From Planctomycetales bacterium (lineage in GTDB: Bacteria > Planctomycetota > Planctomycetia > Pirellulales > Pirellulaceae): a DNA stretch of 64,000 nt. Each line of letters starts with the position of its first letter. Positions within the stretch are counted from its first letter, which is position 1. The position numbers and the translations under genes were made by a program. Shown in pieces: positions 23,859 to 33,700 of this stretch. Below the pieces are notes generated by a model. The model was given only the letters and a program-made list of their open reading frames with translations. It was not told where the DNA came from and ran no database searches. The DNA lies in the NCBI GenBank assembly GCA_020427005.1, contig JAGQOY010000006.1, positions 27,287 through 91,286 on the forward strand, in the 5' to 3' direction.

Positions 23859-26201
23859 ATGAATTATACCCAAACTGTTACGAACTACCTAACGCATGGT
23901 TTCAACTGCCTGCCTTTGCAAGTGGATGGTAGCAAGAAACCCATCGGCAGCTGGTCCCATCTGCAAGACCGGCAACTGTCCGAACATGAAATCAAAACCT
24001 ACTGGGATTCACCCACACCGGCTGGCATCGGCATACTGGCCGGCCAGAGTAGCCACAACCTGCACATCATCGACTTTGATGCAGAGGCTGAGATTTACTT
24101 TCAGCGGTTCTGGGGTTGCCTGATGGCAAACTACCCTGAGCTGGTGAATAAGGTGCTGGCAGTTGCGACACCCAGACCAGGCAGGCAAGTATGGTTTCGG
24201 CAAGAATCAAAACCGCCGAAGTCTCAGCAGTTGGCACTGACTGAACCGCAGCCCACTGGTGAAACTGATGCAGATGGGAATGAAATACTGCTGCCAGTTA
24301 TTCTGGTCGAAACCAGAGGCAGTGGCGGTTATGCAGTGGCAGTAGGTAGCCCAGCTGCGGTTCATCCAACTGGAGAACCTTACCAGTTGATTCATGGTAG
24401 CTATGAACAGCTTCCTATCATCACCGATGCAGAGGCAGACATTCTGCTGGACATTTGCAGAGGCTACACTCGCTACCAGTTGGATAACGTACAGCGGCAG
24501 CTAGGTGAACGCTACGCAGGTGAACCCAGACCAGGTGATGTTTACAACCAGCATGCAGACATTCGGCAGCTGCTGTTAGATGCTGGCTGGAAATCACACC
24601 ACTGGGAAGCAGATACCGAGTATCTAACGCGACCAGGTAAAGCCGTTTCAGATGGATACAGTGCAACGCTGGGCTATGTTCGCAGCGAAGACGATAAACC
24701 GCTGCTGATTGTGCATTCGGCTGCGGCTGCACCATTCACAAAGGGCAGCTGTTACGATGCCTTTGCTGTATCGGCACTGCTTAACCATGATGGCGATTTC
24801 TCGCAGGCAGCGGCTGCGGCCAAAATTGAATACGCCCAGCAGGTGAACGCTGCCCAGGTAGGTTTTGCACAGAATCAGAGAATCGAAACCGAGCAGCAGT
24901 ATCAGCCATTCCCAGTGGAGCTGCTGCCCGATGTGGTGCAGCAGTATGTGGCGGAACATTCCGCTGCTATCGGTATTGATGCTGCATTCATTGCAGTGCC
25001 GATGCTGCCCTGCCTAGCTGCACTGATTGGCAATAGTCGGCAGGCATTCATCAAACGGGGTTTCACACAGCCCAGCATCATCTGGGCGGTTACGATTGGC
25101 GATGTAAGCAGAGGCAAGACACCAGGCTGGATGGCAGGCACTGCCCCCGCTGATGCCATTGAACATAGATTACACCAATGGATGCACCAGACCAAGCAGA
25201 CCTACCAGCAGCAGCTGCAAGAATTTGAACTGGGGAAACGCGAATCGAAACCGGCAAAGCCTGATACCAGCATGCAGCTGGTGGTGAATGATTTCACGAT
25301 GGAAACGCTGATCGACATTCACCAGCATAACAGTAAGCTGCTGTTGAGCATTGATGAGCTGGCCGCATGGGTCCGCAGCATGGACCAGTACCGAGCTGGC
25401 AAAGGCCGCGATTGTGAGAACTGGCTAAGCATCTACAACGGCGGCAAAATCCAAGTAAACCGCAAGACCGATGGCTACCGAGTCTACCTACCGCAGACCT
25501 GCATCAGTGTATGCGGAACCATTCAACCCGCAGTTGCCCAGGAAACCATCTTTACCGAACGCTTCATTGCGAATGGTTTTGCGGCCAGGATTCTATCAGC
25601 TTACCCACCCGCTGAGATTGTGAGCTGGTCCGATTCGGAAGTACCCCAGCAGGTAGATGATGCCATGATGCAACTGGGGCAGCGATTGTATGCCTTGGCT
25701 GGTGAACCACATGGCAGCAGCACCCGGCCGAAATTGTTACCGCTGGATGATGCAGCCCTGGTACTGTTCAAGCAGTGGATGTACGACGCAGCAGCCCATG
25801 TAGCAGAAATGCCCATCGACCTGCAGAACGCATGGCTGAAACTGCGACCAATTGCAGCCAGATTTGCACTGGTGCATTCAGTAGTTCGGCAACTGGTACA
25901 ACATCCTGATGGAAACGCTGTGCGACCTATCGACCAGCACAGCATGCAGGCTGGCATTCAGCTGGCCTGGTGGTTCGGCCATGAGATAGAACGCAACTAC
26001 AACGTAGGCAGCAGCCCAGATGACTTACAAAGCCATTTCAAATGGATACTGGCCAAGCATCCAATTGGGATTGATGCTCGAGGATTGCTAACAGGCAGAT
26101 GGTCAATCAAGACCGCAGCAGAGGCCAGACAAGTGATTCAGCAACTGCTTGAACAGGGTTTCGGCAGGCTGGATGGTTCCATCTTCATTCCCCACAAATA
26201 A
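23859..26201 (+). CDS. Primase-polymerase fused to a DUF3987 ATPase-like domain
   Basis: A 780-residue replication protein. The N-terminal ~200 residues are a bifunctional primase/polymerase (AEP) domain: 'NCLPLQVDGSKKPIGSW', 'GIGILAG' and the metal-binding Asp pair in 'IIDFDAEAE' (72 and 74). The C-terminal half (about 350-780) matches DUF3987, with a P-loop 'IGDVSRGKTPG' near 414 and a Walker-B-like 'LLLSIDELAAW'. Such fusions prime and probably unwind DNA for plasmid and phage replication. ATG 23859 has AAGGA about nine bases upstream. With the polymerase gene downstream it gives the element its own replication start machinery. Confidence 0.9.
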   Translation: MNYTQTVTNYLTHGFNCLPLQVDGSKKPIGSWSHLQDRQLSEHEIKTYWDSPTPAGIGILAGQSSHNLHIIDFDAEAEIYFQRFWGCLMANYPELVNKVLAVATPRPGRQVWFRQESKPPKSQQLALTEPQPTGETDADGNEILLPVILVETRGSGGYAVAVGSPAAVHPTGEPYQLIHGSYEQLPIITDAEADILLDICRGYTRYQLDNVQRQLGERYAGEPRPGDVYNQHADIRQLLLDAGWKSHHWEADTEYLTRPGKAVSDGYSATLGYVRSEDDKPLLIVHSAAAAPFTKGSCYDAFAVSALLNHDGDFSQAAAAAKIEYAQQVNAAQVGFAQNQRIETEQQYQPFPVELLPDVVQQYVAEHSAAIGIDAAFIAVPMLPCLAALIGNSRQAFIKRGFTQPSIIWAVTIGDVSRGKTPGWMAGTAPADAIEHRLHQWMHQTKQTYQQQLQEFELGKRESKPAKPDTSMQLVVNDFTMETLIDIHQHNSKLLLSIDELAAWVRSMDQYRAGKGRDCENWLSIYNGGKIQVNRKTDGYRVYLPQTCISVCGTIQPAVAQETIFTERFIANGFAARILSAYPPAEIVSWSDSEVPQQVDDAMMQLGQRLYALAGEPHGSSTRPKLLPLDDAALVLFKQWMYDAAAHVAEMPIDLQNAWLKLRPIAARFALVHSVVRQLVQHPDGNAVRPIDQHSMQAGIQLAWWFGHEIERNYNVGSSPDDLQSHFKWILAKHPIGIDARGLLTGRWSIKTAAEARQVIQQLLEQGFGRLDGSIFIPHK

Positions 26202-26205
26202 CAGT

Positions 26206-26355
26206 CTCAGCACCTCAGCAAATCTGCACCTCAGCAACAGTTGAGACATTACAGGACAGTATCTCGCAGGCATTTTGGCAGGCTAGGTAGACTACGATGC
26301 AAAGTCTCAATATGTCCTAACGCTTGCAGAGTTGCTAAGCTGCTGAGGTGCTGAG
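26206..26355. repeat. Repeat-rich candidate replication origin
   Basis: CTCAGCACCTCAGCA (26206-26220) and its exact reverse complement (26341-26355) bound the gap between the primase and polymerase genes. Inside, GCACCTCAGCAA occurs twice in direct orientation (26210-26221 and 26226-26237), and TTGAGAC / GTCTCAA form a further inverted pair. Iteron-like copies plus a long inverted repeat beside replication genes fit an origin, or a regulatory hairpin for the polymerase message. Confidence 0.55.
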
Positions 26356-26372
26356 AATAGGATTTTGCACCC

Positions 26373-28523
26373 ATGGAAACGACTATCGGAAATCAGGACT
26401 ACACCTGGCAGCACTGGGATGGGCAGCAGTTGGGCAAGTATGTAGCCATCGACACCGAAACCACATTGATAACTGGGCACCGCATACCGCAGCTATGCCT
26501 GGCAAGTTGTAGCGATGGGCAGCAGCATTTCATTATCCACCCAGACCAGCTGGGCAGTTTCCTGAACCAGCATCTGCCCAGTGGTAGCCATTTAATCATG
26601 CACAATGCTGCATTCGATTTTTGGGTTTTGGATAAGCACCTGGCGAGCAGCGGTGGCGATGATGCACGCAGTTGGATGTGGTCAACAGTGGATGGTGGTA
26701 GGTTTCACGATACGATGCTGCTGCATGCACTGGTAACGCTAGCCCAGAGCGATGATGACACCATGCACAGCCTAGCAGAGCTGGCCAGCAAGCTGCTGGG
26801 GATTCAGTTGGACAAGGATTCCTACCGAACTCGATATGCTGAAACCATCGGCCAGGACTGGCAGCAGTTGGATGTGGGTTTCTTTCAGTACGCAGTTACT
26901 GATGCCATCGTTACCTGGCAGTTATTCTGCAAACTGACGCACCAGGCCAGCAGCATCTGCCAGCATCACAATCTGAACCGCAGCTACGGGTTTCTGACTG
27001 AACGGTTACAAGTGCAGGCAGCTATCAGCCTGGCCGCGATTACTCGCAATGGAATGCATGTAGACCTGGACCGAGCTGCCCAGTTGCAACAGCGGATAGA
27101 TGCGGGAATCAAGCAAGAAGTGGAAACCATGCAGCAGATTGATGCAGGGCTATGGCACACCTACGTTAAAAATGGATTGTTCAAAACGAACAAGGAAACT
27201 GGCCTGCCCAAGATGAACCAGAAACGGCTGCTAGAACATCTGCAACGCATTGCTGATGAGCACCAGTTGAAAGTGCCATTGACGGCTACGGGGCAGATTT
27301 CAAGCAGTGTGAACGAATGCTGGACCCAGTACACCGAGTTGCACCCTCTGATAGCTGCCTATTGCACTTACACCGAGCTAACCAAACTGCGAACATTCTT
27401 TGCCGCTTTGGATAAGCCTACCATTCACCCCACATACCGAACCCTAGTTAGGTCAGGCCGCACCAGTTGCAGCGGTCCGAACATTCAGCAGCTGCCTGCA
27501 CGCAGCCCCATACGCGATGCCATTACAGCAAAGCCAGGGCATCTGCTTTTCATCATCGACTACAACGCATTGGAGCTGCGAACGCTGGCCGCAGTATGTT
27601 ATGAGCGAATCGGATTCAGCAGACTGCGGGATGTCCTAATAGATGGCACTGATCCGCACAGCTACGCTGCTGCCATGTTTGCTGGTATCGACTTGGCTGC
27701 ATTTGAGCAGCTACCGAATAAGAAACAGCTACGGCAGCAGGCTAAGGTATTCAATTTTGGATTGCCTGCAGGTTTTGGTGCTGCTGCCCTGGTGGATCAT
27801 GCCAAGTTTGCCTACGGGGTAACGATAACGCAGGCAGAGGCTGAACAATTCATTGAACAGCTAACCAGGCAAGTCTACCCAGAGTTGCAGCTGTATCTGG
27901 CCGAAGATACTGCCAGCATCGTAGCCCAGATTTTGCAGGCTGATGTAGTGCAGATTCGAGCTACCTGGCCGCAGCAGTACCACATGGGGCTGCTACGCAG
28001 ATTGCTGGCCGGCCACCAATGCAAACGCGATGGAACACCCTACCAGCAACGCACGATTGATACTGCTTGGCAGCAGCTGGAAACCCTTTGTAGAAACCCA
28101 CACCTGCTGCCATTCATTCAGCGGGGTGATACTTCCGAATCATCACCGCTACGCAGATTGTTTAATTCGACTGTGAGCACAACCACTGGCCGCATGCGAG
28201 GTGGCGTACCATTCACCGCAGCCAGGAATGCACCATTCCAAGGACTGGCCGCAGATGGCTGCAAGTCTGCCATGTGGAACCTAACCAGGGCTGGTTACCG
28301 AGTAGTGGCATTCATTCACGATGAGTTTATTATCGAATTGAACAAACTGGACGACATAGACCGAGCATCGGCAGAGATACCGAGTATCTGCCAGCAGAGC
28401 ATGCGGCCATTCGTTCCTGGCATACCAGTTCCAGTTGAATTTGCCCTAACCCACCGCTGGGATAAGGCAGCCCATGCAGTTTGGAGCGAACAGGGGCAGT
28501 TGCTGGAATGGGCTACTGCTTGA
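26373..28523 (+). CDS. Family A DNA polymerase with 3'-5' exonuclease domain
   Basis: A 716-residue PolI-type enzyme without a 5'-3' exonuclease. The proofreading domain (about 20-190) has 'AIDTET' (Asp 27, Glu 29) and 'HNAAFDF'. The polymerase domain has motif A 'IDYNALELRTLA' (about 394-405), motif B 'RQQAKVFNFGLPAGFG' (about 453-468) and motif C 'FIHDEFIIE' (about 646-654). All catalytic acids are present. The length and domain set fit phage or plasmid replicative polymerases rather than chromosomal PolA. ATG 26373 has AGGA about 11 bases upstream. It follows the candidate origin and the primase gene. Confidence 0.95.
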   Translation: METTIGNQDYTWQHWDGQQLGKYVAIDTETTLITGHRIPQLCLASCSDGQQHFIIHPDQLGSFLNQHLPSGSHLIMHNAAFDFWVLDKHLASSGGDDARSWMWSTVDGGRFHDTMLLHALVTLAQSDDDTMHSLAELASKLLGIQLDKDSYRTRYAETIGQDWQQLDVGFFQYAVTDAIVTWQLFCKLTHQASSICQHHNLNRSYGFLTERLQVQAAISLAAITRNGMHVDLDRAAQLQQRIDAGIKQEVETMQQIDAGLWHTYVKNGLFKTNKETGLPKMNQKRLLEHLQRIADEHQLKVPLTATGQISSSVNECWTQYTELHPLIAAYCTYTELTKLRTFFAALDKPTIHPTYRTLVRSGRTSCSGPNIQQLPARSPIRDAITAKPGHLLFIIDYNALELRTLAAVCYERIGFSRLRDVLIDGTDPHSYAAAMFAGIDLAAFEQLPNKKQLRQQAKVFNFGLPAGFGAAALVDHAKFAYGVTITQAEAEQFIEQLTRQVYPELQLYLAEDTASIVAQILQADVVQIRATWPQQYHMGLLRRLLAGHQCKRDGTPYQQRTIDTAWQQLETLCRNPHLLPFIQRGDTSESSPLRRLFNSTVSTTTGRMRGGVPFTAARNAPFQGLAADGCKSAMWNLTRAGYRVVAFIHDEFIIELNKLDDIDRASAEIPSICQQSMRPFVPGIPVPVEFALTHRWDKAAHAVWSEQGQLLEWATA

Positions 28524-28575
28524 AATGCAATCGCGGCTTGATTATCATTCGGATAACTTATCAGAGAGATATACA

Positions 28576-28797
28576 ATGGCTAAGCGGAAACATCAGAAAA
28601 AGCCGATGACGATTCAGCAGCAGCTGCTTGCCCACATTCAAGCATCAGGCATGACACAGAGACAAATTGCCGAGCTGGCAGGAATGCCTGAGAGCAATGT
28701 AAGCAGTTTTATATCTGGCAAACGGGGCATTAGCTTGAAATCCCTGAACAGCATATGCATTGGTTTGGAATTGGATCTGATTAAGAGGGGCAGCTAA
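28576..28797 (+). CDS. Cro/CI-type (XRE) HTH regulator
   Basis: A 73-residue protein with a helix-turn-helix: 'MTQRQIAELAGMPESNVSSFISG' followed by 'ISLKSLNSICIGLELDL'. ATG 28576 has GAGAGA about six bases upstream. Its stop is directly followed by the integrase start codon, so the two are co-transcribed. It probably controls integrase expression or element copy number. Confidence 0.88.
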   Translation: MAKRKHQKKPMTIQQQLLAHIQASGMTQRQIAELAGMPESNVSSFISGKRGISLKSLNSICIGLELDLIKRGS

Positions 28798-30123
28798 ATG
28801 GCAACTGTTCGCAGACGCGAAAACGGTTCAATTGAAATCCGATTCATTGACCACAACGGCAAACGCAAAAGCCTATACCCCGGCCAGGTGGCACTGCGGG
28901 ATGGTGAAAGCATGGCAGCCAAAGTAGAGCACATCGTTAGCCGCAAGGTGCAGGCATCCAGCCCTGATGTAGCTGTTGCCCATTGGATTGCTGGGTTATC
29001 CGATAAGCTGCACAGCAAGCTGGTGAAACTCGACCTAGTACCAGCAAGGGAACCATCGGAACCGCAGGCAGAACTGGCCGCAGCAGATGCAGTGCAGATG
29101 CCTACCATTAAGCATTGGACTAATAGTTACATCGAACAGCACCCAGGCAAGGAACGCACCATTCTGAATCTGAAACAGTCCGCGAAAAACCTTTGCACAT
29201 ATTTCAAGCCAGATAAGGCACTGGATTCATTCACTGCTGGTGATGCTGAGCGGTTCCGCAAGTGGCTGCAAGGCAAAGGGCTAGCCGAAAACACAGTCAG
29301 ATGCAGGATTCGCAGGGCTAAGCAGTTTTTCAACGCAGCCATGAAAGATGAACTGTTAGAGCGGAACCCATTCGCGGCTGAGAAATCAGTTGTGGGCGGC
29401 AACGATAGCCGGCTGTTCATGGTTCCTGCGGAATGGATTGAAACCCTTATCAGGAAAGCCCCCTGCGAGGATTGGCGAATTATCCTAGCCTTTGCCCGCT
29501 ACGCTGGGATGCGAGCACATGAATGCTGCATGCAACGCTGGGAAGATATCGACCTGGCAAATAATCGCATGGTGATACGCAGCAACAAAACCCCACCTAT
29601 CCGCAGCTGCCCGATATTCCCAGAGCTGCGGCCACACCTTTTGCGAGCTAGGGAAATGGCACCAACCGGGGCTGAGTATGTGCAGACCCGATACAGCCCT
29701 GATAGCAACCTGAGAACTACACTTCTGAAAATCATCACCGCTGCTAAGCTAGTGCCCTGGCCGCGATTAATGCAGAATCTACGAGCAACCAGAGAAACTG
29801 AGCTGTTAGCCAAGTACCCAGCCAAGGATGTGACCAGTTGGTTAGGCAACAGCCCATCAGTTGCTACCAAGCATTATGCAATGGCTACTCAGGAATCGTT
29901 CATCAGAGCAACGCAAGATGGGGCAAACCTGCCAGGAATAACTTGTGGCGTAGATTCCAAAAGTACCCCAAAAAGTACCCCACACATTGCAGGAATTGAT
30001 GAGAAATGGCAGGACACGAAAAAAGCCATAGTGAAAAACCCCAGGGAAATCTGGCATTTTCTCGCTATGGCTTTGGCTGACTCGCAGCCTAGTACCCCCA
30101 ACAGGACTCGAACCTGTGACTAG
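28798..30123 (+). CDS. Tyrosine site-specific integrase of the element
   Basis: A 441-residue phage-type integrase. N-terminal SAM-like DNA-binding domain at about 100-185 ('SYIEQHPGKERTILNLKQSA', 'FRKWLQGKGLAENTVRCR'). The catalytic domain has Arg in 'RYAGMRAHECCMQRWEDI' (about 236), 'NLRATRETEL' (second Arg, about 329) and nucleophile Tyr in 'ATKHYAMAT' (about 359). The usual His before the second Arg is replaced, and 'WLGNS' stands where 'LGHS' is common; the remnant at 19228 keeps 'LGHS'. ATG 28798 abuts the HTH gene's stop. The last ~12 codons run through the att core and into the antisense of tRNA-Arg. Confidence 0.95.
   Translation: MATVRRRENGSIEIRFIDHNGKRKSLYPGQVALRDGESMAAKVEHIVSRKVQASSPDVAVAHWIAGLSDKLHSKLVKLDLVPAREPSEPQAELAAADAVQMPTIKHWTNSYIEQHPGKERTILNLKQSAKNLCTYFKPDKALDSFTAGDAERFRKWLQGKGLAENTVRCRIRRAKQFFNAAMKDELLERNPFAAEKSVVGGNDSRLFMVPAEWIETLIRKAPCEDWRIILAFARYAGMRAHECCMQRWEDIDLANNRMVIRSNKTPPIRSCPIFPELRPHLLRAREMAPTGAEYVQTRYSPDSNLRTTLLKIITAAKLVPWPRLMQNLRATRETELLAKYPAKDVTSWLGNSPSVATKHYAMATQESFIRATQDGANLPGITCGVDSKSTPKSTPHIAGIDEKWQDTKKAIVKNPREIWHFLAMALADSQPSTPNRTRTCD
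30085..30108. other. Right attachment site (attR-like) in tRNA-Arg
   Basis: CAGCCTA-G-TACCCCCAACAGGACT matches the left copy at 19632-19655 with one mismatch. It overlaps the 3' acceptor/T-arm part of tRNA-Arg(CCU) on the minus strand, the usual target for tyrosine integrases, and the 3' end of the integrase gene itself. Confidence 0.88.
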
Positions 30124-30164
30124 GCTTTAGGAAAGCCTTGTTATATCCACTTAACTATGGGGGC
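30093..30164 (-). tRNA. tRNA-Arg (anticodon CCU)
   Basis: On the minus strand, acceptor GCCCCCA pairs with TGGGGGT (one G-U), discriminator A. D-stem GTTA/TAAC, anticodon stem AGGCT/AGCCT with loop TTCCTAA (CCU), T-stem ACAGG/CCTGT with loop TTCGAGT. U8 is present. This is a canonical tRNA, unlike the cluster near 9-10.6 kb. It is the integration target of the element to its left. CCA is not encoded. Confidence 0.95.
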
Positions 30165-30770
30165 TCGTTGAAAAAAAGTGAAGGATGTACTTCGCTAAGC
30201 GTTGTCTTGAAGAATAGGGTTGTGGTCAAGGGAATACCTTGTCCAACAAATTGTTAGTTCCTGGCCTTGCGGGGATTTGGGCCCGAAGCCTCAGCACTGC
30301 TAGATTCAAACTAAGCCACATTCTAACTTGAAGTCGGACTTCCGGGGAGACGTTAGGGCCAAGCTTGGAGCTCAAGGCAAGTTTGATGGCGTTTAATTGA
30401 GTCGTCAGGCGTCCACGTCACATTTTTGAGCGAATTGCAATTGCAAAATGTGCCTGCAAATGAAGGAGAGTTGGCCGCAATTGAATTGGTAACTTTTGTA
30501 GAACCGCTCGAATTGATAGTAAAGCTGGAAACTAGGCGCCCCCTCTCCGCTCGCTTGGCTCGCGACTCTCCCTACGGGGAGAGTAAGTTGCGTTGGTGTT
30601 GATTCGAGAGGTGTCGATTTTGGCCTGTTGGGAATATCGTTGGCAGCCTTCGGGATTCGGGATAGACTGAGATATCCCCCTCTCCGCTGGCTGGCTCGCG
30701 ACTTTCCCCGCGGGGAGTAGGTGTGTTGGTGTTGATCGAAGCTCGTCGTAGCTTAATAACCGGAGATAGA
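30165..30770. other. Intergenic gap with two REP-like palindromes
   Basis: No gene seen. ACTCTCCC/GGGAGAGT (30565-30584, loop TACG) and a related ACTTTCCCC/CGGGGAG pair (about 30701-30717) each follow a CCCCTCTCCGCT leader. These belong to the same palindrome family as 34605-34790. Confidence 0.6.
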
Positions 30771-33700
30771 TCAGCGTTGACTGGTTAACCACTTTGAAAG
30801 TACTTGCTCGCGATAGTCAGCAGGCTGAAAATCCAATGCTCTGAAATAACGATGCTGCTCAGCTTCGGTTTGGCTGGTGGCAATCAACTCAACCAACATC
30901 TGACAGGCTCGAGGATCCCGTGCACGCCACACAATATCACGACCGGCTGGTGTATCCCAATTACCTTTGACCGCTGCTAACCATGTATCATAACACAACG
31001 CCCAATTTAGATCGGCCCCAATGCCCAGTGCCTCAAGGTACCACCGATCTTGACCGTCATGCTGTAAGGCCAACTCTGTCCATCGTTTGGCTGTCTCCAC
31101 AGTGCCAGGTTGCTCGCGAAGCGCAATGGCAACTTCACGTCGAACTTGAGGCGAAGGATCATGCAATAGGTGGTCGATCGTACTGGTGATCAAATCGGCT
31201 GGGCCCCGCCGTGCCATACGTAGGCCGACAATTCTGATGTTGCTGTCGGTTGAGGATAGCGCTTGGTTAACAGCGGCTGACAATCTGAGTTGCGGAATTA
31301 GGACCTCAGGACTCGTAGACAACAAGGACCATTGCCACAATAGTCGCGCGATGTATCGTGAATTCGCCTCGGTCCTCAATTGGAATTGGATGGTTCGAAT
31401 GCCTTGTATTGGATCCATCGACTGCAACATAGTCTGACCAACGTAACGTGTTGCAAGATTCGGGCTACGGATGGCACGCAAGGCGTCTTCAGCTGTGGTC
31501 AGTGGCAGGGAATCCACATGATATGCTCCAGAATGTTTGCTCGGTAGAATTCGAAAGATGCGACCATGTTGCGCGTCTCCCATGCGATGGCCACCTACTC
31601 CCGGGTCATACCAGTCGGCCACAAAAAGCGATCCGTCTGGCGCCGCACACACATCCACGGGGCGAAACCATGGATCGGAGGAACCGGCGATTAGATTGTC
31701 GATCTCGGCAGTGTAGCCTGCGCCCTGATCATGAACCGGGTATGCTCGTACGACGGCAGGACCAGGGTCAGTATGAATGATTTGATTGCGGAATCGCTCA
31801 GGTAGCAACTCTCCCTCGTAGAAGAAGATGCCTGTTGGTGAGCCAGCGCCGGTTTGAATCAGATTGGGTACCACACCGGGATCGTTCAAATGCCAGTGTT
31901 GAAGTGGTTTTTCGGATTCCAGACCAATGCGAGATTGTTGCCAACTGGCTCCGGTCAATTCATCTTTGTAACCATAATTGCCGTACTCCATGACGAAGTT
32001 AATGCGCGTACCCCGATTGCCATCATCGTCGTTGTCGGACTGCCAGAGCGAGCCAAAGGAATCAACACAGACTTCCCAATTATTGCGGAAGTTCCAGCCC
32101 AACGTCTCCAAGTTGCTTCCATCCGCATCACATCGGAATACCATGCCTTCTTGGTATGGATGCCGAGAGTTGTCGACCACGTTACCGGCCTTGTCAACAA
32201 TCGTTTCTCCACGGGCATTCTTAAGTTGTTTGCCCTCGTTGCCGAAGTTGAAATAAAGCTTGCCATCGGGACCGACTTCAAAAGCATGGATGCCGTGATC
32301 GTGCTGAACACCACTTATGCCGGTGAAAAGTGGCTTGTGCGATTCGGGCTTGAGGTCACCATCCGAGTCGCTAAAGACCCAGACGTTTTCCCCTGCAGAA
32401 ACCAACACGGTGTTTCCAAGAACGGTGACGCCATGAGGTGAATCGATGTCGGATCCTTGGTAGAACACCGTACTACGGTCTGCATGACCGTCGTGGTCGG
32501 TATCTTCCAGGACGAGGATTCGATCGCCTGCAGTTCGCTCTGCGTTGTATGGATTACGAAAATGTCGATAGTTGACCGCTTCGCAGACCCAAACGCGTCC
32601 TAAAGAATCGACATCAATGCTAGTGGGGCTCAGCATCATTGGCTCGGATGCAAACAATTGAACCTTCAGGTCAGGGGAAACATTCAGGCCCGGGACGGCA
32701 GAATTTGATGCGTGAGATTCCACCAGAGAATTGTCGAGTGGGCTAAGCGCTTGGAAGGGCCCCTCCCCTTCTTTCTTTAAGAGTACCAAGTAGTCGACTA
32801 GGTCTACCAATTCTTGTTCATTCATCGCCAGTTGCAAATCAGCTGGCATTAGTGAAGTCGTCAGTTTCTTGAGTTCCGCAATGTCTTTGGCGGCGACTGT
32901 TCTGTCGACCCCTTCCGCATTTCGTAGCGTCGTACTCTCTGCTTGCTGATTAATTAAAAGTCCCGTAGTAATATTTCCATCCAAGTCTAGCAACGCGTAA
33001 GTTTCAAAGTTGTGGCTGACTGCAGCGCTGGGATTGAGAATGGCGACATACAGGTCTTCACGCGATAGTTTACTTCCAATCTCGGATAGATCGGGGCCAA
33101 CGGACTTGCCTGCACCTCGTACCTGATGGCATTTCGCACATGTACCTTTCGTCTCAAAGATCTTTTGACCAACCGCCGCATCACCTCTGAGACGTACCAA
33201 TTCAGCTATGGGCGCAAGAGGGGCTTGATTGCCGGTGGAAGTAGGGGGCAAGAGTTTCTTGGCTGCCGCCAGAATGGCTTCGTTCTTGGAACCATAAAGA
33301 GCATTGCTCAGTGCAAATCGTATATCGGGAGGAACATCGGTTCGTTGATAGTGTGCCAGCAATTCACGTTGACCAGGCAAAGATCGTCCGAGTGCCGACA
33401 CGATAGCGATACGAACCTGAGGTCCAGGTTTAGTAAGTTGCAATTGGTCCTTTAGGATCGCAATACCAGCCTCCCCGGGCAGGTAGCCAAGAGCTGTGAT
33501 GATGGCAACTTTCTGTTCATCGGAGGTTGTGACGGAGGAGAGGAATTTGCCAACAGCATTAAAGTTTGGCGAACTTGCCAGGATCTCCAAGGCGTCAACG
33601 TTGATAGTCGAGAACGGGATTTGCGCAACCATATCTATCAAGACATCGGTCTGATCGTTGACACCCAACTGCTTGGCAACTTGTATGTACTTCGGCGAGC

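Larger units (their letters stand above)
19656..30108 (+). mobile_element. Integrative element at tRNA-Arg(CCU), about 10.5 kb
   Basis: It is bounded by 24-bp att copies (19632-19655 and 30085-30108), with the integrase at the right end beside the tRNA gene. Going right it carries a PEP-CTERM gene, an unrecognised 477-aa gene, an AlpA-like regulator, small proteins, a phage-type protein, a primase-polymerase/DUF3987 protein, a repeat-rich candidate origin, a family A DNA polymerase, a Cro/CI-type HTH protein and the integrase. All genes are on the plus strand. Genes from 22.6 kb on are closely packed and strikingly rich in CAG codons. There are no recognisable structural, packaging or conjugation genes, so it is a self-replicating genomic island or a satellite that depends on a helper. 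Confidence 0.88.

Noticed and set aside
19656..30108. Complete prophage
   Set aside because: No terminase, portal, capsid, tail or lysis gene is recognisable.
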